From Chloroflexota bacterium (GTDB lineage Bacteria; Chloroflexota; Limnocylindria; QHBO01): a stretch of DNA of 6,739 nucleotides. The notes beneath the pieces are model-generated. The model searched no databases. It was not told where the DNA came from and saw only the letters and a list, made by a program, of their open reading frames with translations. The DNA is taken from the NCBI GenBank assembly GCA_013694795.1, contig JACDBS010000043.1:1-6739 (forward strand), in the 5' to 3' direction. Both the position numbers and the translations under genes were made by a program. Position 1 is the stretch's first letter; each line of letters opens with the position of its first letter. Of this stretch, positions 1 through 5,878 are shown piece by piece.

Positions 1-79
1 TTCGCCCCTGCTGGGTTCTGCTTGCTGCAGCTCGGACAGTTCACGCCCGCAATCGTAAGCGACGCTGTCTCGCGACCGA
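1..79. other. non-coding left edge
   Basis: These bases lie downstream of the stop codon of the large cyclase gene, which reads on the minus strand. I see no convincing ORF, RNA gene or T-tailed terminator hairpin here. A transcription terminator for the cyclase gene, if there is one, lies beyond the left edge or is not of the simple intrinsic type. Confidence 0.5.
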
Positions 80-3000
80 TCAACGCGCGGGCGATTCATC
101 CCCGACGGTCGCTTCAGCAGCCTCCCCGGCGCGGTCTCGAATCGCGTTGATCGGCGGGCCGGTAACGTGCTCACGATAGGTGCGCAGAAATGCCTCGGCC
201 CCGCGCTCGGTGAAGAACTGCTCGGCCTCGCGGACGGCGGCATCGGCCTCCGGGAAGCGGCCGGCAGCAAGCGTGCCGAGCGCCAGGCCCGACAGGTGCA
301 GCAGCATGCGGTGCCCAACCTGCTCGGCCAGGCGGCGACCTTCGACGAACGCCTGCCTGCTCTCATCCCAGGCTTCGCGGAGCATGGCATCCGCCGCGTC
401 CGCGATTCGCTGCAGTGCGTCGCTGAGCAGACCGGGGCGCATGGCTTCGCGCATAGCGGAACGCAGCGCTGCCGCCCGAACGCCATCTCGCAGCGCGACG
501 ACCGCGACGACGGCGAGCATTCCGCCGCTGGACGCGGCTTCGCCGTGGGTGCGTAGCGCGACGTCGGCTGCGGCATGAGCCTCTTCCCAGCGGCCGGCGG
601 CAAGGAGCAGGCAGCCGCGCCAAAGTGCGGCAAACGCCTCCCGCTGGCCAGAGCCTGTCCCGCTTACTGACATCGCCTTGTTGTAAATGGCCTCGGCCTC
701 TCCCTGGCTGCCGCGAAACGCGTGGCGGATAGCCTGCTCGCTCTGGTACCAGCCGCGGTACCAGCCAGACGCGTCCGCCTCGTCGACGCCGATTCGATCT
801 GTCCATGCCTCCCAGTCGCCCATGTCGAAGGCGATGGTGAGGTTCTCTCCCAGGAATTGGTGGACCCAAGTCCGCAGCCCGACGCGTTGCGCTACCTCGT
901 ACGCCTGCCGGATCATTTCGGCGCTCTCCGGCAGGCTCGTCACGGCAAGGATGGCCAGCAGGTTGTTGCTGGCACGCAGCACGCTCGCGGTGTTGCCGAT
1001 GCGCTCCGCCACGGCGACGGCTCCTCGCAGCAGCATCTCTGCCTCAACCACCGACGAGGTGTGGGCGAGCACTGTGCCCTTGGTGATCATCACCGAGACC
1101 AGCAGCTCAGGACCCGCGACGTCCGGCGCAGCAAGCACCCGGTCGCACCACTCGATCGCGCCGCCGTGGCCAGAGATCATGAGGGCCCGGGCGAGCTCTG
1201 CCTGCGCCTCGGCCGTCTCACGGGACGGTGGCAGATCCGCCGCCTCCGCCAGAGCCCGCTCCAGCAGCGGGATGGCGTGGGCGTCCTGGTGCTGCGAAAG
1301 CTCGAGGGTGGCCTCGGAGGTGATGGCACGCAGCGTTCCGAGCCGATCGCCAAGGGTGCGGTAGCCGGCGGCGGCGCTCCGGGCATGCTCGAGTCCGGCC
1401 TCGTAGCGGTTGGCCCAGTTGGCTGCCTGTGCCGCACGCTCATGCAGGGCGGCCTGTTCGGCCGGTTCGACGATCACCGACAATGCCTGCTCGAGATACC
1501 CGAGTGCCTGCCCATGGTTGTGCAGCGCGGCCGCTCTCTCGGCGGCACCGCGCAGGGCCACGCGCGCCTGGGCCGCCAGGGCATCGGCCTCCGGGCCGCG
1601 CGGTGACGCTTTCTGCGCCTCCAGGTAGTGGCTGGCGAGCACCGGCGCCAGTTCGTCCTCACCCTGCGCCTCGAAGTAGCGTGCCGCCGCCACGTGCAGA
1701 GCCCGACGTTGGGCGCGTGCCAGCGACTGGTAGGCGACCTCCCGTACCACGCTCTGTACGAACTGGTACTGCCCACGCTCCGGGGAGCGCGGGTCGGCGT
1801 CGACGCTCAGCAATTCGTGCCGCGCGAGCGCAGTGAGGCGAGGGGCCAGAATGTCGTCCGATGCGCCTGAAAGCTCGCGCAGCGCTGCGACCGTGAAGCT
1901 CTGGCCCAGCACGCCGCCAACCTGGAGGAGGGAGCGCAGCTCCGGCTCCAGCGCATCGAGGCGCGCGGCGATCAGCGCTTGGAGCGTCTCGGGGATGTCC
2001 AGCCGCTCGAATGAGCCGGTCAGCCGGTAACGGCCGGCATCGACCTCGGTGAGCTGGCCGCGGTCGAGCAGCATGCGGACCGTCTCCACCGCGTACAGCG
2101 GGATCCCCTCCGAGCGCCCGATGATCGCCGCCAGCGCGGGCTCCTCGATCTCAGGGAGGAGACCGCGCACCAGGTCGCCCATGGCCGCCTCGTCGAGCGG
2201 CTCGAGCCCGATGGCGGCGAAGCTCCGCGCCGCAGTTCCCCAACCCGGGCGCCGCTCGAGGAGCTCGGGACGGGCCAGGGTCACGACCAGCAGCGGCACG
2301 CCCCGCGCCGACACGAGTAGGTGCTCGATGAAGTCCACGAGGCCGGTATCGGCCCACTGGAGATCTTCGAAGACGAGGATCGACGGGCCACGCTCGGCGA
2401 TGCGCCGGAAGAAGGTGGACCATGCTGCGAAGAGCTCCTCGCGCGTGCCGGTCGGCGTCGCTTCGAGCCCAAGCAGCCCCGCCAGGCGCGGCTCGACCCA
2501 GCGCCGTTCGGCGTTGTCGGGGAGCCACTCGGCGGTGACCGCGCTCAGCTTGCCAGCGGCCGCCGCCGGATCGTCCGTTTCGGCGATCAAGGCGCGCCGC
2601 CGCACCATCTCGGCCAGGGACCAGTAGGCGACTCCCTCGCCATAGGCGGGGGAGCGCCCGATGTGCCAGTAGATGGTGTCCACCACACCGTCGATGTATT
2701 TCTCCAGCTCCCATGCCAGGCGGCTCTTTCCGATTCCCGCTTGGCCGATGACCGATACGAGCCGGGGCTTGCCCTCGCGGATGGTGGCGTGAAGCAGCTC
2801 CTTGAGCAGGCGGAGCTCCTCGTCGCGCCCCACGAAGGGCGGCTCGAGGACCTCTCTGCGGCCCGAGCCGCGGCGCATCGCCACGACGCTCATTGCCCTC
2901 CAGGCCGGGACGGGGGTGGCCTTGCCCTTGAGCGGGTGCTCCCCGGCCTGCTCGAAGGCGATTGCCTCGCGCGCGGCGCGGTACGTCGTTTCACCCACCA

Positions 3001-3616
3001 GCACCGTCCCAGGTGCCGCCGCCGACTGGAGGCGGCTCGCGGTGTTGACAATGTCGCCCGCCACCATTCCCTGGCCGGATGCACCCATCGTCACCGCCGC
3101 CTCCCCGGTCAGCACGCCCGCCCGCGCCTGAAGCTCGCTGTCCTGCACGAGGGCAGGCACCGCGGCAACGATGTCGAGCGCCGCCCGCACTGCCCGCTCG
3201 GCGTCGTCCTCGTGCGCGGTGGGGGCGCCCCACACGGCCATCACCGCGTCGCCGATGAATTTCTCAACCGTCCCGCCGTAACGCTCCACCACCGTGCGCG
3301 CCACCTCGAAATAGCGGTCGAGCAGCTCGCGCACGTCCTCGGGATCGATCGCCTCGGAGGCAGTCGTGAAGCCCACCAGATCGACAAACAGCACGCTGAC
3401 GAGGCGCCGCTCGGCGGTCGGCGGCAGGGTCTCGGGCGCCGGGGTCGCCGGTATGGCCGCGGCTGACGCGAGGCGGGTGCCGCACTCGCCGCAGAACTTG
3501 GTTCCAGCGGCATTCGGCGTGCCGCAGCTTGCGCACGCCACGCTGAGCGTCGCGCCGCATTCCGAGCAGAACTTGCGGCCGGCCTCGTTGGGGGTGCCGC
3601 AGGTCGAGCAGTTCAT
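80..3616 (-). CDS. zinc-ribbon class III adenylate/guanylate cyclase fused to AAA ATPase and TPR region
   Basis: A cytosolic multidomain signalling protein of 1178 residues, predicted to make a cyclic nucleotide (probably cAMP) from an NTP. Numbered from the ATG at 3616: residues 3-20 and 28-45 form two CxxC...CxxC zinc ribbons (C3, C6, C17, C20; C28, C31, C42, C45). A Pro/Ala linker follows (about 50-68). The class III cyclase domain spans about 70-245, with metal-binding D79 (LFVDLVGFT) and D123 (KFIGDAVMAVWG), substrate-site K119, and transition-state N191 and R195 (GDIVNTASR). FVGRDEEL (261-268) opens an AAA_16/STAND-like ATPase with Walker A GQAGIGKS (291-298) and Walker B ILVFEDLQWAD (413-423). 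From about 690 to the end it is Ala/Leu/Glu-rich helical repeat of TPR type. No DNA-binding domain or membrane segment is visible. A GTG at 3631 would add five residues but has no Shine-Dalgarno; the ATG has GGGA seven bases upstream and yields the usual MxCxxCG start of this family. The architecture is common in Actinomycetota and Chloroflexota; the activating signal is unknown. Confidence 0.93.
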   Translation of the reverse strand: MNCSTCGTPNEAGRKFCSECGATLSVACASCGTPNAAGTKFCGECGTRLASAAAIPATPAPETLPPTAERRLVSVLFVDLVGFTTASEAIDPEDVRELLDRYFEVARTVVERYGGTVEKFIGDAVMAVWGAPTAHEDDAERAVRAALDIVAAVPALVQDSELQARAGVLTGEAAVTMGASGQGMVAGDIVNTASRLQSAAAPGTVLVGETTYRAAREAIAFEQAGEHPLKGKATPVPAWRAMSVVAMRRGSGRREVLEPPFVGRDEELRLLKELLHATIREGKPRLVSVIGQAGIGKSRLAWELEKYIDGVVDTIYWHIGRSPAYGEGVAYWSLAEMVRRRALIAETDDPAAAAGKLSAVTAEWLPDNAERRWVEPRLAGLLGLEATPTGTREELFAAWSTFFRRIAERGPSILVFEDLQWADTGLVDFIEHLLVSARGVPLLVVTLARPELLERRPGWGTAARSFAAIGLEPLDEAAMGDLVRGLLPEIEEPALAAIIGRSEGIPLYAVETVRMLLDRGQLTEVDAGRYRLTGSFERLDIPETLQALIAARLDALEPELRSLLQVGGVLGQSFTVAALRELSGASDDILAPRLTALARHELLSVDADPRSPERGQYQFVQSVVREVAYQSLARAQRRALHVAAARYFEAQGEDELAPVLASHYLEAQKASPRGPEADALAAQARVALRGAAERAAALHNHGQALGYLEQALSVIVEPAEQAALHERAAQAANWANRYEAGLEHARSAAAGYRTLGDRLGTLRAITSEATLELSQHQDAHAIPLLERALAEAADLPPSRETAEAQAELARALMISGHGGAIEWCDRVLAAPDVAGPELLVSVMITKGTVLAHTSSVVEAEMLLRGAVAVAERIGNTASVLRASNNLLAILAVTSLPESAEMIRQAYEVAQRVGLRTWVHQFLGENLTIAFDMGDWEAWTDRIGVDEADASGWYRGWYQSEQAIRHAFRGSQGEAEAIYNKAMSVSGTGSGQREAFAALWRGCLLLAAGRWEEAHAAADVALRTHGEAASSGGMLAVVAVVALRDGVRAAALRSAMREAMRPGLLSDALQRIADAADAMLREAWDESRQAFVEGRRLAEQVGHRMLLHLSGLALGTLAAGRFPEADAAVREAEQFFTERGAEAFLRTYREHVTGPPINAIRDRAGEAAEATVGDESPAR

Positions 3617-3623
3617 CGGTCCA

Positions 3624-3627
3624 TCCC
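3624..3627 (-). promoter_or_regulatory. ribosome binding site deciding the cyclase start
   Basis: Read on the minus strand this is GGGA, seven bases before the ATG at 3616. The alternative GTG at 3631 is preceded by GTAACGTTCA, which has no purine-rich Shine-Dalgarno. This supports the ATG, though the match is short. Confidence 0.5.
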
Positions 3628-3634
3628 GCACTGA

Positions 3635-3663
3635 ACGTTACACGGCCGTGCGGCAGCGCGGAA
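3635..3663 (-). promoter_or_regulatory. possible promoter of the large cyclase gene
   Basis: On the minus strand, TTCCGC (3658-3663) and TAACGT (3635-3640) are separated by 17 bases and could serve as weak -35 and -10 elements. Each matches the sigma70 consensus at about half its positions. Transcription would start close to the ribosome binding site. The palindrome CACGGCCGTG (3641-3650) fills part of the spacer next to the -10, a typical operator position. The matches are poor, so this is a candidate only. Confidence 0.2.
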
Positions 3664-3803
3664 GCCTGCTGGAGGCCGAGCGCTCCCTGAACCGACCGCG
3701 CACCGAACACTGCAGCACTCCCTCTCCCGACCTACTGGGTCGCCTGAATGGCCTTCAGACGGTCGGGGTACGAGCCATGAATGATCCAGCGGGTGTGGAT
3801 GGA

Positions 3804-3830
3804 GAGGGCACGCCCATCCGGGGCGCCCTC
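3804..3830 (-). terminator. hairpin just downstream of the 70-residue ORF
   Basis: GAGGGC (3804-3809) pairs with GCCCTC (3825-3830), and GCCC (3812-3815) pairs with GGGC (3821-3824), around a five-base loop with a two-base AC bulge on one side. The stem begins three bases after the TGA of the small gene at 3834, which is where a terminator would be expected. No T-tract follows on the minus strand, so it is at best an atypical terminator, or a structure that stabilises the 3' end. Confidence 0.35.
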
Positions 3831-3833
3831 ACA

Positions 3834-4046
3834 TCAGTGGCTGCCAGCCTGTGCGCGCGTGACGGTCATGAGCCGGGCTGCGAAGCCGCCGGCCGCCTCG
3901 CGCAGCCAGACGAGTGGCCGCCGGGCGGGAGCTTCGGTGCCGCGTGAAGCGAGGCGCGCTTCCTTCACCAGGCGGGCGTGGTCCGCCTTGGCGATGAACT
4001 CGTGCTGGCGGATCTTGGCTAGCTCGTGGGTCGTGTAGGCGTTCAT
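3834..4046 (-). CDS. small helical protein of unknown function (70 aa)
   Basis: I do not recognise a named family. The protein begins MNAYTTHELAKIRQHEF and looks largely alpha-helical. Residues 1-35 are rich in Ala, Lys, Arg, Glu and His with an amphipathic spacing. A central Arg/Pro stretch (TEAPARRPLVW) precedes a second short helix with two hydrophobic runs (AAGGFAARLM). There is no signal peptide, no membrane-length hydrophobic segment and no cysteine. The start is well supported: GGAG (4053-4056 on the complement) lies six bases before the ATG. Short proteins with a similar start, roughly 'MNxYxxxxLAxxR', are frequent in Actinomycetota and Chloroflexota and are usually annotated hypothetical; that comparison is from memory. 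It stands alone, about 190 bases from the upstream cyclase gene and 217 bases from the large cyclase start, with a hairpin immediately after its stop. Confidence 0.72.
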   Translation of the reverse strand: MNAYTTHELAKIRQHEFIAKADHARLVKEARLASRGTEAPARRPLVWLREAAGGFAARLMTVTRAQAGSH

Positions 4047-4187
4047 CTTGTTCTCCGTCTCGGGTCCGTTAGTCGTGCCGACCTGCGGGCATCATGCCTC
4101 CGGATGTTCCTCGCGCGCGATCCCGCAGCCGACCAGCGGAAGGTCAACCCGGACACTCATGGACCGTCGCGGACACCGACCCCGCGA

Positions 4188-4203
4188 TGTCACCCACGTG
4201 ACA
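4188..4203. repeat. perfect inverted repeat TGTCAC-N4-GTGACA
   Basis: TGTCAC (4188-4193), CCAC, then GTGACA (4198-4203) is a perfect 6-bp dyad in the 188-base non-coding stretch between the small cyclase gene and the 70-residue gene. It lies about 30 bases past the cyclase stop codon and about 140 bases upstream of the small gene's start. It could be a repressor or activator operator, or a short transcript-end hairpin. No T-run follows on either strand, so an operator seems somewhat more likely. Apart from this dyad and the short one GGCAT-C-ATGCC (4088-4098), I see nothing in 4047-4234. Confidence 0.4.
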
Positions 4204-4234
4204 CGGGGGAGTCGGACATCTGGTTTGGGCTGCG

Positions 4235-5044
4235 CTATCTCACGCCGGCCGACACCTTGAGGACGAGGACGTCGGTCGGCTCGCTCTTGCCCTTCAGCGG
4301 CAACGAGCGGCGTTCGAGCGTATCTGCTGACAGCCCCGCACTTGCGGCAGCCGCCGCGGTCACTAGGACTTCGCCTACGGCGGCGACAGAGGACAAGCGA
4401 GCCGTCGTGTTCACCACGTCTCCCATCGCTGTCATTTCGGTGTCGGGCCCCTCGCCGATAGACCCGACGTACGCGGTGCCCGTGTTTACGCCCACGCCGA
4501 TCGGAACCCACGGTCCATCCGCCTCCTCATGGCCCGTGCGCCGGAGGAGGGCCTGCGCCGCGTCGATGGCACGGCTCGCGTGGACCTCTCCGGCCATCGC
4601 CGGTACGAAGATGCCGATGATCTCGTCGCCGACAAACTTGTCGACGAAGGCGTCGTGGTTCACCAGCACGTCGGATGCCGTGTCGTAAAAACGGCCCATG
4701 AGCCGGGTGAACTCTCGCGGCGGCATCTGTTCGGCCAGCGGGGTCGACCCGCGGACATCGGCGAAGAGCAGCGAGCAATCGATCTCGGCGCCACCGTGGT
4801 TCTGACGCAACATCCGAAAGCAGCCTGCGCAGTACTTCGGGTTCTTGGCCCACCGGGCGTGGCCAAGCAAGGGCATGACCAGGCCGCCAGGACCCCCGAA
4901 GGGCGCCGCGCACATCTTGCACCGCGGCGAGCTCGGGATCCGGCTATGGATCCGTCGGAGCACGCGAAAGGGGGAAGGTTTGACCAGCATCGCCCCCCAC
5001 CGTTCATCGGCGGAGGATGGCTGGGGCGCCTCCGGGCTAGTCAT
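4235..5044 (-). CDS. class III adenylate/guanylate cyclase with N-terminal four-Cys motif (269 aa)
   Basis: Predicted soluble nucleotide cyclase. Residues 1-40 are a variable, probably flexible lead. Residues 42-75 carry two CxxC pairs, RCKMC (C42, C45) and YCAGC (C72, C75), joined by a Gly-rich 26-residue loop with a conserved-looking NPKYC; this is likely a zinc-binding knuckle. The cyclase domain runs from about 87 to 265, with metal ligands D96 (LFADVRGST) and D140 (DKFVGDEIIGIF), substrate-site Lys K136, and N212 and R216 (GDVVNTTAR). The closing LPLKGKSEPTDVLVL is the usual end of the fold. The catalytic set is complete, so activity is likely. The start ATG at 5042-5044 has GAGAGG seven bases upstream. 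The gene lies 48 bases behind a membrane-protein gene on the same strand, consistent with an operon. No membrane segment, ATPase or TPR is present, unlike the large cyclase nearby. The type is recognisable as 'adenylate/guanylate cyclase domain-containing protein'; its input signal is unknown. Confidence 0.93.
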   Translation of the reverse strand: MTSPEAPQPSSADERWGAMLVKPSPFRVLRRIHSRIPSSPRCKMCAAPFGGPGGLVMPLLGHARWAKNPKYCAGCFRMLRQNHGGAEIDCSLLFADVRGSTPLAEQMPPREFTRLMGRFYDTASDVLVNHDAFVDKFVGDEIIGIFVPAMAGEVHASRAIDAAQALLRRTGHEEADGPWVPIGVGVNTGTAYVGSIGEGPDTEMTAMGDVVNTTARLSSVAAVGEVLVTAAAAASAGLSADTLERRSLPLKGKSEPTDVLVLKVSAGVR

Positions 5045-5092
5045 CGGTCGACCTCTCGGGCAAGGAGGAGGCCTGGAAGTCTACGCGCGAGC

Positions 5093-5599
5093 TCAGCCGA
5101 GGTAGCGGGCTGAGGCCATCGCCACGACCGCGATCACGAGCAGGACGAGGTCGATGGTGCCGATCAACCGGAGGCGCTCTTGGACGGCGTGCATCCGGGC
5201 CATGAGTTCACCGGATGGAGGCCCGCCCGCAGCCTTCATTTCGGCGGCTATGGCGCTGAGCTTTCCGAGCGTCTGCGGGATAAGGAGGTTGCCGCCCAGC
5301 CAGGCGATGATTGCGGCCAGACCCCCCAAGCCAAGCGCGAGACCGTGTGGCGAAGTGTTGATGCCGCCGAAGTCGCGCCAGTACAGGACGACGCCCGCCA
5401 GCACGGTCAGCGTCGAAATGGTCACGAAGTAGATGGGTGCCTTCCGTCGGTTGATCAGTTCGTCCATGAACTTCTCGGCGTCTGGCCCCAACTTGTTGAT
5501 GGTTGGCTCGATGTACAAGAAGAACAGGGCAGTGCCGCCGACCCAGAGCACGCCGGCCAGGATGTGCACGATGCGCAGTGCTATCGCTAGAGCGTCCAC
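5093..5599 (-). CDS. four-helix integral membrane protein, CopD/DUF2269-like
   Basis: A 168-residue inner-membrane protein with four likely transmembrane helices: about 4-26 (ALRIVHILAGVLWVGGTALF), 53-73 (IYFVTISTLTVLAGVVLYW), 84-108 (GLALGLGGLAAIIAWLGG) and 143-165 (IGTIDLVLLVIAVVAMA). A polar stretch (about 32-50, with RRK) and an amphipathic region (about 110-140) lie between them. The first helix has the HxxxGxxWVGG pattern with H12 that is seen in CopD-like and DUF2269 membrane proteins, some linked to copper or haem. Family assignment rests on this pattern and topology, so the biochemical role remains open. The start is GTG, supported by a strong Shine-Dalgarno AGGAGG five bases upstream. 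It is probably the first gene of an operon with the small cyclase 48 bases downstream, and could position or feed a signal to it (inference). Confidence 0.85.
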   Translation of the reverse strand: MDALAIALRIVHILAGVLWVGGTALFFLYIEPTINKLGPDAEKFMDELINRRKAPIYFVTISTLTVLAGVVLYWRDFGGINTSPHGLALGLGGLAAIIAWLGGNLLIPQTLGKLSAIAAEMKAAGGPPSGELMARMHAVQERLRLIGTIDLVLLVIAVVAMASARYLG

Positions 5600-5604
5600 C
5601 GCTT

Positions 5605-5610
5605 CCTCCT
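5605..5610 (-). promoter_or_regulatory. strong ribosome binding site AGGAGG for the GTG-started membrane protein
   Basis: On the minus strand this reads AGGAGG, followed by AAGCG and then GTG at 5599. It is a full consensus Shine-Dalgarno at ideal spacing and fixes the GTG as the start. Confidence 0.8.
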
Positions 5611-5826
5611 ATATTCGCCGCGACAGTCCGAGCAAGGCGGCCGAGAGTGTGCCAGTCGCAGGTGGCGTTATGGTATCGACGGGCGCAAGGCTCATGCGCG
5701 GCCGCGCGGCAGGGTCTCACCCCGGCGGGACCGTCGCCGGGAGCCCAGGAGGGTCCAGCGGAGGGCGTGGCCCTGCTCATGGTCTGCGACGCGGCACCTG
5801 GCTTGCGGAGGGGATTGTCGGAGCGT

Positions 5827-5846
5827 GGGACTGTCCCGTTCGGGAC
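5827..5846. repeat. overlapping inverted repeats GGGAC/GTCCC/GGGAC before the lipoprotein gene
   Basis: GGGAC (5827-5831), T, GTCCC (5833-5837) forms one dyad. GTCCCG (5833-5838), TT, CGGGAC (5841-5846) forms a second that reuses the middle arm, so the two hairpins exclude each other. The cluster ends 32 bases before the ATG at 5879 and about 21 bases before its ribosome binding site. It could be an operator with three half-sites or a small switch in the leader transcript; neither is shown. Confidence 0.4.
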
Positions 5847-5867
5847 GACGGCGGAGGCCGATTGACT

Positions 5868-5873
5868 GGGAGG
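5868..5873 (+). promoter_or_regulatory. ribosome binding site GGGAGG of the lipoprotein gene
   Basis: GGGAGG is followed by CAACG and the ATG at 5879. It decides in favour of this start over the in-frame GTG at 5825, which has no good Shine-Dalgarno and would put 18 polar residues in front of the signal peptide. Confidence 0.75.
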
Positions 5874-5878
5874 CAACG

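Larger units (their letters stand above)
5600..5878. promoter_or_regulatory. divergent intergenic region with promoters for both sides
   Basis: This 279-base stretch separates the minus-strand membrane-protein gene from the plus-strand lipoprotein gene, so it must hold promoters for both. I cannot place either promoter with confidence. A TAACGC hexamer reads on the minus strand at 5665-5670. A 12-bp GC palindrome, GCGCGGCCGCGC, lies at 5696-5707. A cluster of GGGAC/GTCCC half-sites lies at 5827-5846, close to the lipoprotein start. No coding sequence with convincing signals is seen between the two genes. Confidence 0.5.

Noticed and set aside
722..1606. Plus-strand ORF (294 codons) opposite the TPR-like region
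   Set aside because: Low-complexity Arg/Gly/Leu composition, no recognisable motif, and full overlap with the real minus-strand gene.
2321..3466. Long plus-strand ORF (381 codons) opposite the large cyclase gene
   Set aside because: It is antisense to the zinc-ribbon/cyclase/Walker region of a well-supported gene. Its translation is rich in Arg, His, Gly and Pro with no domain, as expected for a shadow frame in GC-rich DNA.
4119..4147. TTGACC (4142-4147 on the complement) as a -35 element for the small gene
   Set aside because: The hexamer is a good -35 match, but the position 17 bases on is GGGATC, which does not resemble a -10 element.
4026..4688. Plus-strand ORF spanning the small gene's start, the intergenic gap and the cyclase end
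   Set aside because: Translation is Thr/Ser/Ala/Pro-rich without motifs and overlaps the catalytic domain of the small cyclase in antisense.
5696..5707. 12-bp palindrome GCGCGGCCGCGC as a regulatory site
   Set aside because: It is made only of G and C in GC-rich DNA, where such palindromes arise easily by chance; no further symmetry flanks it.
5825..5878. Extension of the lipoprotein to the GTG at 5825
   Set aside because: It lacks a Shine-Dalgarno, adds an Arg-rich 18-residue lead before an otherwise standard signal peptide, and overlaps the GGGAC/GTCCC dyads; the ATG at 5879 has GGGAGG at good spacing.
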